A DNA stretch of 6,008 bases from Bacteroidia bacterium (GTDB taxonomy: Bacteria > Bacteroidota > Bacteroidia > Bacteroidales > GCA-2748055): positions 1-6,008 of the forward strand of contig SPBY01000209.1 of NCBI GenBank assembly GCA_004525825.1. Direction: 5' to 3'. Made by a program: the position numbers and the translations under genes. Below the pieces are notes generated by a model. The model was not told where the DNA came from, did no database searches, and saw nothing but the letters and a program-made list of their open reading frames with translations. Below are positions 1 to 5,708 of the stretch, piece by piece. The first letter of the stretch is position 1; every line of letters starts with the position of its first letter.

Positions 1-254
1 AATGTGATATGCTTTGCACTGTTCTCAATTATTTTGATCATTGCGATATCATCCTCTAATTCTTGAGCTAAGGATTTGGCATATATCCTGATTTGTTCAG
101 CTTCCTTCCTTTTTTCATTCAAATTATTAACTTGAAGTGCTAACAAAATCCCTATCATGACCAGAAAAATTTCCCCAATACCAAATATTAAATACTCCCT
201 ATACTTCCTTTCCCTAATCAATTTTTGCCTGATTCTTAGAAATGCGTTACTCAT
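1..254 (-). CDS. DUF6090-like single-pass membrane protein (N-terminal part only)
   Basis: This frame starts at the ATG read from 254 down and stays open for 84 codons to the window edge, so the C-terminus is missing. The protein begins MSNAFLRIRQKLIRERKYRE, a basic cytoplasmic-looking arm. A hydrophobic segment at about residues 21-41 follows (including GIGEIFLVMIGILLALQ), then VNNLNEKRKEAE and a charged, probably helical stretch to residue 84. A basic arm, a GE(I/L)xLVxIGIxxALQxNNxNE-like membrane segment and a coiled-coil-like region are characteristic of DUF6090 proteins of Bacteroidota, whose function is unknown. The family call is from memory of that motif. The gene is about 33% G+C, clearly lower than the roughly 50% of the metabolic genes further right. 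No Shine-Dalgarno sequence or clear promoter is visible upstream. Confidence 0.75.
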   Translation of the reverse strand, partial: MSNAFLRIRQKLIRERKYREYLIFGIGEIFLVMIGILLALQVNNLNEKRKEAEQIRIYAKSLAQELEDDIAMIKIIENSAKHIT

Positions 255-586
255 GACTTATTGGATTTAATGGAGATTACCGTATAATCGTTTAATCATT
301 CGAATACGCAAGGTAGCATTTTGATAATACAGCTAACTTTAATCAGGAGTAACAGAAACTTCTGACAAATACAGATCCCAAAGTTCCAGTATTTAGGTAT
401 GGTAAGACCTACTGAATATGACTCTGAAAGGCGACTTTATATAAAGCCCATACTCAATCGATCTCAACACGCTCTATATCAGAGTATAAATGGAATTCAC
501 TATCTTAGATGGGGCTTATTTGAGCTCAGTAAATTAGTAAGAGTAAATCGAAGAATTGTTTTCTCTATGTTTTCGCAGCTTAAATG
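255..586. other. AT-rich stretch without a convincing gene
   Basis: These roughly 330 bases lie between the start of the DUF6090-like gene and the tRNA terminator. The only open frame of note is 399-587 on the plus strand, 62 codons starting MVRPTEYDSERRLYIKP. It has no recognisable domain, no ribosome-binding site, no Bacteroidota promoter at a suitable distance, and its stop codon runs into the tRNA terminator stem. I treat it as doubtful: it could be a small hypothetical gene or a decayed remnant. G+C is about 35-40%. The 5' leader and promoter of the leftward gene probably lie in 255-340, but I could not place the elements. No repeat or second tRNA fragment is visible. Confidence 0.5.
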
Positions 587-630
587 AAAAAAGGCGCAAA
601 CCCTTTAAATATAGGTGAATGCGCCTCTTT
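587..630 (-). terminator. Intrinsic terminator of the tRNA-Glu gene
   Basis: Read on the minus strand, AGGCGCA (626-620) pairs with TGCGCCT (598-592) around a 21-nt loop, and the second arm leads into a run of six T residues (592-587). With one G-U pair and three A-T pairs the stem can extend outward to 630/588. It starts 6 nt after the mature 3' end of the tRNA, which is where a terminator is expected. In the plus direction the arm is followed only by CTTT, and the extension contains an A-C mismatch, so it should work mainly leftward. Confidence 0.75.
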
Positions 631-635
631 GTATG

Positions 636-707
636 CAGTCCGTAGGGGAATCGAACCCCTGTTACCAGGATGAAAACCTGGCGTCCTAACCCCTAGACGA
701 ACGGACC
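636..707 (-). tRNA. tRNA-Glu (anticodon TTC)
   Basis: The minus strand folds into a complete cloverleaf. The acceptor arms are GGTCCGT (707-701) and ACGGACT (643-637), with position 636 (G) as discriminator. The anticodon stem CCAGG/CCTGG encloses the loop TTTTCAT, with anticodon TTC at 674-672. The T arm is AGGGG-TTCGATT-CCCCT. The D arm carries GTCTAGGGGTTAGGAC, close to other bacterial tRNA-Glu genes. The first acceptor pair is G1-U72, a wobble rather than Watson-Crick. I recall this as usual for Bacteroidota tRNA-Glu but could not check it. The 3' CCA is not encoded (GCAT follows), so it must be added by the CCA-adding enzyme. The gene stands alone, with its own promoter and terminator. 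Confidence 0.97.
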
Positions 708-724
708 GTATTATTTAGAACTTT

Positions 725-741
725 CGATTGAACTTCAATCG
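725..741. repeat. Perfect 8-bp palindrome in the tRNA-Glu leader
   Basis: CGATTGAA (725-732) and TTCAATCG (734-741) are perfect inverted copies separated by one base. As RNA this would fold as a 6-bp stem with a 5-nt loop. It lies between the tRNA promoter and the mature tRNA 5' end at 707, starting at about the predicted transcription start. It could be a 5' hairpin of the pre-tRNA that RNase P removes, or a binding site for a dimeric DNA-binding protein. The palindrome is seen directly; its function is inferred. Confidence 0.6.
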
Positions 742-746
742 GAGTG

Positions 747-778
747 CAAAACTAATATCAAATTTCATTTTCCCCAAA
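747..778 (-). promoter_or_regulatory. Bacteroidota-type promoter of tRNA-Glu
   Basis: On the minus strand TTTG (778-775) is followed after exactly 20 nt by TAGTTTTG (754-747). This matches the Bacteroidota primary sigma factor consensus, TTTG then about 19-21 nt then TAnnTTTG, at every fixed position. The predicted start lies near 742-739, giving a leader of about 33 nt before the mature tRNA. It is the best promoter match I found in the window. Confidence 0.8.
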
Positions 779-803
779 GAAATGCGAAAAATTATTTTCC
801 ATG

Positions 804-834
804 CTTGTGAGGGTCTGGTAGTTTCATACATTTG
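804..834 (+). promoter_or_regulatory. Bacteroidota-type promoter of the MBL-fold hydrolase gene
   Basis: TACATTTG (827-834) is a perfect TAnnTTTG -7 element. CTTG (804-807), one base off TTTG, lies 19 nt upstream, within the accepted spacing. Transcription should start a few bases after 834, that is at or within a base or two of the ATG at 841, so the mRNA would be leaderless or nearly so. The upstream elements of this promoter and of the tRNA promoter lie back to back about 25 bp apart. Confidence 0.65.
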
Positions 835-840
835 AGGCCT

Positions 841-1605
841 ATGGAAACTCATATAATACACTGTGGATTGTTGAAGGTAAAGGCTGTAGAGATGATCAAG
901 CCGTGGACCAGGGAGCAGATCGCGACCAATTATCCGGTGGATCAGGAAGGATATATGCGTTTAAACATGAATGCTCTTCTGGTGAAAGAGGATGAGCATG
1001 TTGTATTAATTGATCCTGGGGCGGCAGATTTTCTGCCGGCCAGGCTGCGCGAAGAATATGGTTTTGAAATGTCGATGCCTTTGGCGCAAGTCTTGCAGGC
1101 GGCAGGAGTAAGAGTGGAGGAGATCACCGATGTAGTATTCACTCACCTTCACTTTGACCATGGCAGCGGGGCTTTTAAACGGATACCCGGGAACATAGTA
1201 AAGCGCTTTCCCAATGCCAGGTACCATGTTCTGAAAGAACACTATCAATATTCCTTAAATCCCGACAGGGTGGAAGCCAACACATTCAGTGCTGTCTTCT
1301 TTAAACGCCTGAATGAGATTCACTGGCTCGAAGATTGGGAACCTGAATGGATGAAGTTCACAGTGTATAACGGGCATACCCGGGGAATGGTGGTGCCGGA
1401 ATTAAATACAGGGGAGGGTAGGATCTATTTCGTGACGGACCTGATCCCCATGGAAGTATTCCTGGAACCAGAGCTTTATTGTGGGTATGACCTGGATCCG
1501 GAAATGGTGATCCGCGAGAAGCAAAAATTTCTAGAACAGATGGAGCGTGGATCCAGGCTAATTCTGTTTCATGACACCCTCAAAGAGAGTGTATACTATT
1601 CGTAA
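841..1605 (+). CDS. Metallo-beta-lactamase-fold hydrolase
   Basis: This encodes a 254-residue cytoplasmic protein without a signal peptide. The dizinc site of the superfamily is complete: LIDPG with D58, THLHFDH giving H102, H104, D106 and H107, NGHTRG with H179, the bridging D200 in FVTD, and H244 in LFHD. The order and the D200-H244 distance resemble lactonase-like members such as AiiA. However, P203 sits where I recall AiiA having a catalytic tyrosine, and the usual PGHT is NGHT, so I do not call an acyl-homoserine lactonase. The substrate, possibly a lactone or other ester, is unknown. I chose ATG 841 over an in-frame TTG at 832 because that TTG is part of the -7 promoter element. The next in-frame ATG (892) would remove the first beta strand (THIIHCGLLKV). 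No Shine-Dalgarno is present. The 3' end overlaps the convergent mutB by 10 bp. Confidence 0.9.
   Translation: METHIIHCGLLKVKAVEMIKPWTREQIATNYPVDQEGYMRLNMNALLVKEDEHVVLIDPGAADFLPARLREEYGFEMSMPLAQVLQAAGVRVEEITDVVFTHLHFDHGSGAFKRIPGNIVKRFPNARYHVLKEHYQYSLNPDRVEANTFSAVFFKRLNEIHWLEDWEPEWMKFTVYNGHTRGMVVPELNTGEGRIYFVTDLIPMEVFLEPELYCGYDLDPEMVIREKQKFLEQMERGSRLILFHDTLKESVYYS
1574..1592 (-). other. Hairpin immediately after the mutB stop codon
   Basis: On the minus strand ACACTCTC (1592-1585) pairs with GAGGGTGT (1581-1574) around a TTT loop. This gives an 8-bp stem with one G-U wobble, starting three bases after the mutB stop codon. No T run follows, so it is not a standard intrinsic terminator. It may mark or protect the 3' end of the mutAB mRNA, or be chance. 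The same bases encode the C-terminal TLKESV of the hydrolase. On the plus strand the wobble becomes a C-A mismatch, so the fold is better in the mutB direction. Confidence 0.4.
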
Positions 1606-3728
1606 GTCTCAAGTAGTACTTTAAGTATTTGCCTGCCTGCTTCAGATATCTTGCTGCCGGGCCCGAATATGGCCATCACACCTGATTTATAAAGGTATTC
1701 ATAGTCCTGGGCCGGGATTACTCCTCCGACAATGACCATGATATCTTCGCGCCCCAGCTTTTTGAGTTCTTCGATCACCTGTGGCACCAAAGTCTTGTGT
1801 CCACCTGCCAGGGAGGATACCCCCAATAAATGCACATCATTCTCTACGGCCTGTCTGGCAGCCTCACCAGGGGTCTGAAATAAAGGCCCGATATCCACAT
1901 CAAATCCCATATCAGCATACCCTGTGCTGACCACTTTGGCTCCGCGGTCGTGACCATCCTGTCCCATTTTGGCTATCATGATCCTGGGTTGACGTCCCTC
2001 TCTGGCGGCAAATTCCCGGGCCAGTTCACAGGCTTCCCCGAAGGCCTTGTCTTGTCCCGATTCAGAGGAATATACCCCGGAGATGGAGCGGATAACAGCC
2101 TTGTACCTGCCCGATACCGCTTCGATGGCTAAGGAAATCTCGCCCAGAGTAGCCCGGTTCTTCGCTGCTTCGATGGAAAGTTCAAGTAAATTCCCATTAC
2201 CGCTTTTAGCACAATCTGTTAAGGCTCTCAGCGAAGAGTCCACTTTCCTTGGATCTCTGTCCTTCTTTAGTAGTACCAGCCGGTCAAGCTGGGAAAGACG
2301 CACCGCTGTATTGTCCACAGTAAGTATGTCTATGGGATCCTCCTTTTCCAGGCGATATTGGTTTACTCCGACGATGATGTCTTTTCCACTGTCTATCCTT
2401 GCCTGTTTCCTGGCGGCAGCCTCTTCGATGCGCATTTTAGGAATTCCGGTTTCAATGGCAGCGGCCATTCCTCCCAGTTCTTCAATTTCTTCAATGTGTT
2501 CCCAGGCCCTTTGTGCAATCTCATGGGTCAGGGTTTCCACGTAATAGGATCCGGCCCAAGGATCGAGAGAGCGGCAGATCTCGGTTTCTTCCTGTAGATG
2601 CAACTGGGTGTTTCTGGCAATGCGGGCCGAAAAGTCTGTAGGAAGGGCTATGGCCTCATCCAGAGCATTTGTGTGCAGGGACTGGGTATGACCGAGAACG
2701 GCAGCCATGGCTTCAATGGAGGTCCTCGCCACATTGTTGAAGGGATCCTGTTCGGTCAGGCTCCACCCGGAAGTCTGCGAATGGGTCCGGAGAGCCATGG
2801 ATTTGGGATTCTTCGGATTGAATTGTTTCACCAGTTTGGCCCAAAGCATGCGTGCAGCTCTCATTTTGGCAATTTCCATGAAATGGTTCATCCCGATGGC
2901 CCAGAAAAAGGATAGCCTGGGAGCAAATGAGTCTATGTCGATTCCGGCCTGCACCCCGGTTCTCAAGTATTGCAATCCGTCAGCCAGTGTATAAGCCAGT
3001 TCAATATCGGCGGTGGCGCCCGCCTCCTGCATATGGTAGCCCGATATACTGATGCTGTTGAATTTGGGCATCTTTCGGGAGGTGTACTCAAAAATGTCGG
3101 CAATGATCTTCATGGACATGGCAGGAGGATAAATGTAAGTGTTCCTTACCATGAACTCCTTAAGTATGTCGTTCTGGATGGTTCCGGTCAGTTCTTCCAG
3201 CAAAGCCCCCTGTTCCAGTCCGGCCACAATGTAAAAGGCCATGATGGGAAGTACCGCTCCGTTCATGGTCATGGAAACCGACATTTCCTTCAGGGGGATC
3301 TGATCAAAGAGTAACTTCATATCCAGGATGGAATCGATGGCCACGCCTGCCTTTCCCACATCACCCTCGACCCGTTCATGGTCGGAATCATAACCCCGGT
3401 GAGTAGCCAGGTCGAAGGCCACAGACAAACCTTTTTGTCCGGCTGCCAGGTTTCTGCGGTAGAATGCGTTGGACTCCTCTGCGGTGGAGAAACCGGCATA
3501 TTGCCGGATGGTCCAGGGCCGCAAGGCGTACATGGCCGAGTAGGGACCGCGAAGAAAGGGTGGTAGACCGGCCCCATACTCCAGGTGCTCCATATGTTCC
3601 AGGTCAGACTTGCTGTAAGCAGGTTTGATGGATATATGTTCCGGAGTTTCCCATAACTCAGGCACAAACTCTTTGCTGGAAGGGATTTTAAGATCGCGGA
3701 AGTTTATTTGGCTGAAATCTGGTCTCAT
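1596..3728 (-). CDS. mutB: Methylmalonyl-CoA mutase large (catalytic, B12-binding) subunit
   Basis: This 710-residue protein is the catalytic chain that interconverts (R)-methylmalonyl-CoA and succinyl-CoA using adenosylcobalamin in the cytoplasm. Residues about 50-400 form the TIM-barrel substrate domain, containing RPWTIRQYAGF (R75, Y77), FMVRNTYIYPP (R195), SISGYHMQEAGATADIE (Y231, H232) and RTHSQTSGWSLTEQDP. A linker follows to about 575. Residues about 580-705 are the Rossmann-like B12 domain, with KMGQDGHDRG (K587, D591 and the cobalt-ligand H593), VSSLAGGH and VGGVIP. These match the P. shermanii residues Tyr89, Arg207, His244, Lys604, Asp608 and His610, aligned from memory. Length is typical of the family (about 710-730). 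I chose ATG 3728 (MRPDFSQINF); an in-frame TTG at 3797 would run back into mutA. It follows mutA by 20 bp without a Shine-Dalgarno and ends in TAG inside the convergent hydrolase gene. Confidence 0.97.
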   Translation of the reverse strand: MRPDFSQINFRDLKIPSSKEFVPELWETPEHISIKPAYSKSDLEHMEHLEYGAGLPPFLRGPYSAMYALRPWTIRQYAGFSTAEESNAFYRRNLAAGQKGLSVAFDLATHRGYDSDHERVEGDVGKAGVAIDSILDMKLLFDQIPLKEMSVSMTMNGAVLPIMAFYIVAGLEQGALLEELTGTIQNDILKEFMVRNTYIYPPAMSMKIIADIFEYTSRKMPKFNSISISGYHMQEAGATADIELAYTLADGLQYLRTGVQAGIDIDSFAPRLSFFWAIGMNHFMEIAKMRAARMLWAKLVKQFNPKNPKSMALRTHSQTSGWSLTEQDPFNNVARTSIEAMAAVLGHTQSLHTNALDEAIALPTDFSARIARNTQLHLQEETEICRSLDPWAGSYYVETLTHEIAQRAWEHIEEIEELGGMAAAIETGIPKMRIEEAAARKQARIDSGKDIIVGVNQYRLEKEDPIDILTVDNTAVRLSQLDRLVLLKKDRDPRKVDSSLRALTDCAKSGNGNLLELSIEAAKNRATLGEISLAIEAVSGRYKAVIRSISGVYSSESGQDKAFGEACELAREFAAREGRQPRIMIAKMGQDGHDRGAKVVSTGYADMGFDVDIGPLFQTPGEAARQAVENDVHLLGVSSLAGGHKTLVPQVIEELKKLGREDIMVIVGGVIPAQDYEYLYKSGVMAIFGPGSKISEAGRQILKVLLETYE

Positions 3729-3748
3729 GGTAGTCAAAAGATAAAAGT

Positions 3749-5593
3749 CTAAAGGAGCAGCTTGTTGAAGCTGGTCAAAGTCTGGAGCACGTTGCAATTC
3801 CTATGGATGAAATGCTCGAGTCCTGCCTTCTTCAATTCCTCGATGATTTCGGCAGGGTAACCTGCTATCACGACAATGGATAAACCAGAAAGTGCTTCAT
3901 GCACAGCTGAGGCAGTCTCTCTGTAGACATCGTCCGAACTGCAGAGGACCACTATGTCGAAAGCTCCGGAGATGGCGAATTTAATGCCCTCCTCCACATT
4001 TTCAAAAGGGCTATGGTCCACAATCTCGTATCCTACACAGGCGAAGAAGTTCCCCGCAAAGGTGGCTCTGGCGATCATCCATCCCGGATTTCCATATTTG
4101 AGCAGCAGCACCCTGGGTCTTTTAGCGCTTCGTTCTGTATCTAAACGGAGTTTTTCAAATGGAGAGGATAGCCGGAAAGTTTGGAGTGGTCTGAAGGTCG
4201 AACCTGCAGTATCCGATAGGTCCTTTTTGGGAGCATTTATCAGCTGGTGAAGGTTCAGTTCATGGAAATTAGGGTAGGCATTGGTCCCCAGAATTCTTCC
4301 CATACCTGATGCGGCCCGATCAATCTTAAGCTTGCGTGAAAACTCTACCTTCTCCTGGATCCACCCGAGTGCGAAAGCCTTTCTGAATCCTCCCCTGGAC
4401 TCCACTTCGCAGAAGAGGTCCCAGGCTTTCTCTGCCATGGAATCGGTCAGACTCTCAATATAGTAGGAGCCAGAGGCCGGATCTCCTACCTGGTCAAAAT
4501 AGGCCTCTTCACGAAGTATGATTTGCACATTCCTGGCTATGCGATCGGATAATTTACTGCCTTTCCCATTGGGATAATCATAAGGTAGCACATTCACCAA
4601 ATCAGCTCCGCCAAGAATGGACGACATGGCCTCAGTGGTACCGCGAAGCATATTTACGTGCGGATCGTAAAGGGTCATGTTCCATTGCGAAGACACTGAG
4701 TGGATGTAGATGCGTGCCCTGGAAGTCTCTACACCATAAGCCTCTGCGATTTTCGCCCACAGGATACGGGCAGCCCTTAACTTGGCAATTTCCATAAAGT
4801 AATTGGGGCCGGCGCCAAGGTACAGCAGGAGTGCCTCCTGGGCGGTAAAGGGATCGATTCCTTTCTCAGTGAGAATCGCCATGTATTCACTAGCCATGGC
4901 CATGGAAAAAGCCAATTCTTCCACCAGGTTGGTGCTGGCGTTTTGAATCAGTGATCCATGGACCTCGACGACCTTCATTTCGGGGGAGGACTCTTTCACC
5001 TGCTTCACAAGCTTGCCCAGATTTTCAAAACTAGCGACAGGGATCCCGGTTTCCGCCATTTTTCCCAGTGGATCAGCTCCCAGCGATCCCTTTAATTCTG
5101 AGGGTTCAGTTCCTTTATAGGATGCCAGTTTGCTAAGTGCAGTATAGAGGGCATCGGCACCCAGGCACCCGCCGAAATGCAGTTCGGTTTCCTGGAGGGA
5201 AATACCGTCTAGCAGCTCTTCAAGCATGGGAATATAAGGAAGCTGGGCTTCACCCAGTTGAATGCGAATGGCCTGAACGCCTCCTTTCAGGGCTAATTTG
5301 ATTCTTTCGTTGGCTTTCCGATTTTTTTTTCCCGGACTTACTTGCTGGCAAATGAGCCACCCATTGGGGGCATCGGATCGATTTCTGAGGCCGCCAATCC
5401 CCTCAAGGTAATCCAGAGAATCAATGTCCTCCTGCCGGTAAAAGGGTTTCACAGGAATGCCCTCATCGCTTTTCCACACCAATTTTTTCAGGTAGTCGTC
5501 CCCTTTCAGATCCGCTTTGATCTTTTCCTCCCACATGGAGGTGGTAATCTCCGGAAAATCCGAAAACAAGAGTTTGGGCCCTTCTTTTTTCAT
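3749..5593 (-). CDS. mutA: Methylmalonyl-CoA mutase small (non-catalytic) subunit
   Basis: This 614-residue protein is the partner of MutB in the heterodimer. The N-terminus (LLFSDFPEITTSMWEEKIKA, then DLKGDDYLKKLVWKSDEG and KPFYRQED) is typical of small subunits. The barrel keeps GAGPNYFMEIAKLRAARILW, RIARNVQIILREE and DPASGSYYIESLT. The active site is degenerate: where MutB has SGYHMQEAG, this chain has HGSLIQNAS, so Tyr and His become S214 and L215. In the C-terminal B12-like domain KMGQDGHDRG is replaced by KYGNPGWMIA, so the Asp becomes P503 and the cobalt-ligand His becomes W505. It therefore should not bind cobalamin through histidine, which is normal for MutA and not a sign of decay. 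It is the first gene of the operon. I chose ATG 5593; an in-frame TTG lies three codons upstream. An A9 tract covers codons 88-91. Confidence 0.95.
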   Translation of the reverse strand: MKKEGPKLLFSDFPEITTSMWEEKIKADLKGDDYLKKLVWKSDEGIPVKPFYRQEDIDSLDYLEGIGGLRNRSDAPNGWLICQQVSPGKKNRKANERIKLALKGGVQAIRIQLGEAQLPYIPMLEELLDGISLQETELHFGGCLGADALYTALSKLASYKGTEPSELKGSLGADPLGKMAETGIPVASFENLGKLVKQVKESSPEMKVVEVHGSLIQNASTNLVEELAFSMAMASEYMAILTEKGIDPFTAQEALLLYLGAGPNYFMEIAKLRAARILWAKIAEAYGVETSRARIYIHSVSSQWNMTLYDPHVNMLRGTTEAMSSILGGADLVNVLPYDYPNGKGSKLSDRIARNVQIILREEAYFDQVGDPASGSYYIESLTDSMAEKAWDLFCEVESRGGFRKAFALGWIQEKVEFSRKLKIDRAASGMGRILGTNAYPNFHELNLHQLINAPKKDLSDTAGSTFRPLQTFRLSSPFEKLRLDTERSAKRPRVLLLKYGNPGWMIARATFAGNFFACVGYEIVDHSPFENVEEGIKFAISGAFDIVVLCSSDDVYRETASAVHEALSGLSIVVIAGYPAEIIEELKKAGLEHFIHRNCNVLQTLTSFNKLLL

Positions 5594-5708
5594 GCTTATC
5601 AAAAATGAAGTACAAAGAAACTATTTTGTGAACATCTTAACAATGTTTTTAAGTATTATAACAAATTCCAGTGAAAGTCGTATAGTCTAAATGACAAAAA
5701 CTTATGCT
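5594..5708. promoter_or_regulatory. Divergent intergenic region between mutA and the secreted-protein gene
   Basis: This AT-rich 115-bp gap must hold the promoters of mutAB (leftward) and of the gene at 5709 (rightward), but neither is clear. Rightward, TTTG (5625-5628) lies 21 nt before TAAGTATT (5650-5657), which misses TAnnTTTG at two positions. Leftward, TTG (5643-5641) lies 17 nt before TAGTTTCT (5623-5616), also imperfect. Two overlapping short inverted repeats sit at 5631-5653: AACAT/ATGTT, and CTTAA/TTAAG with an 8-nt spacer. They may be an operator or chance in AT-rich DNA. Confidence 0.4.

Noticed and set aside
353..364. Short inverted repeat CAGAA-AC-TTCTG
   Set aside because: Five-base arms with no associated gene start or T run; consistent with chance.
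399..587. 62-codon plus-strand open frame starting MVRPTEYDSERRLY
   Set aside because: No recognisable domain, ribosome-binding site or promoter, and its stop lies at the tRNA terminator. Kept only as a doubtful ORF in the note on 255-586.
1..600. Possible second copy of the tRNA-Glu 3' end marking an attachment site
   Set aside because: I read through this segment for the T-arm and acceptor sequence and found no copy; any partner site would be outside the window.
832..840. In-frame TTG extension of the hydrolase by three codons
   Set aside because: This TTG is part of the TAnnTTTG promoter element, so it would lie upstream of the transcription start.
2047..2544. 165-codon open frame antisense to mutB
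   Set aside because: Low-complexity serine-rich shadow translation in a GC-richer coding region, with no domain and no promoter. The opposite strand is unambiguous MutB.
3317..3667. 116-codon minus-strand frame inside mutB
   Set aside because: Out-of-frame shadow of the conserved MutB barrel; the mutB frame is intact, so there is no frameshift or second gene.
3729..3797. In-frame TTG extension of mutB by 23 codons
   Set aside because: It would overlap the mutA 3' end, and the extra residues (QRAPDFDQLQQAAP...) do not resemble MutB N-termini. ATG 3728 gives the family-like start MRPDF.
5594..5602. In-frame TTG extension of mutA by three codons
   Set aside because: ATG 5593 gives a normal MutA start, and the TTG has no supporting ribosome-binding site.
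5655..5660. TATAAT hexamer on the minus strand upstream of mutA
   Set aside because: No TTGACA-like element lies at 16-18 nt, and Bacteroidota primary sigma factors do not use this consensus. Such a match is expected by chance in AT-rich DNA.
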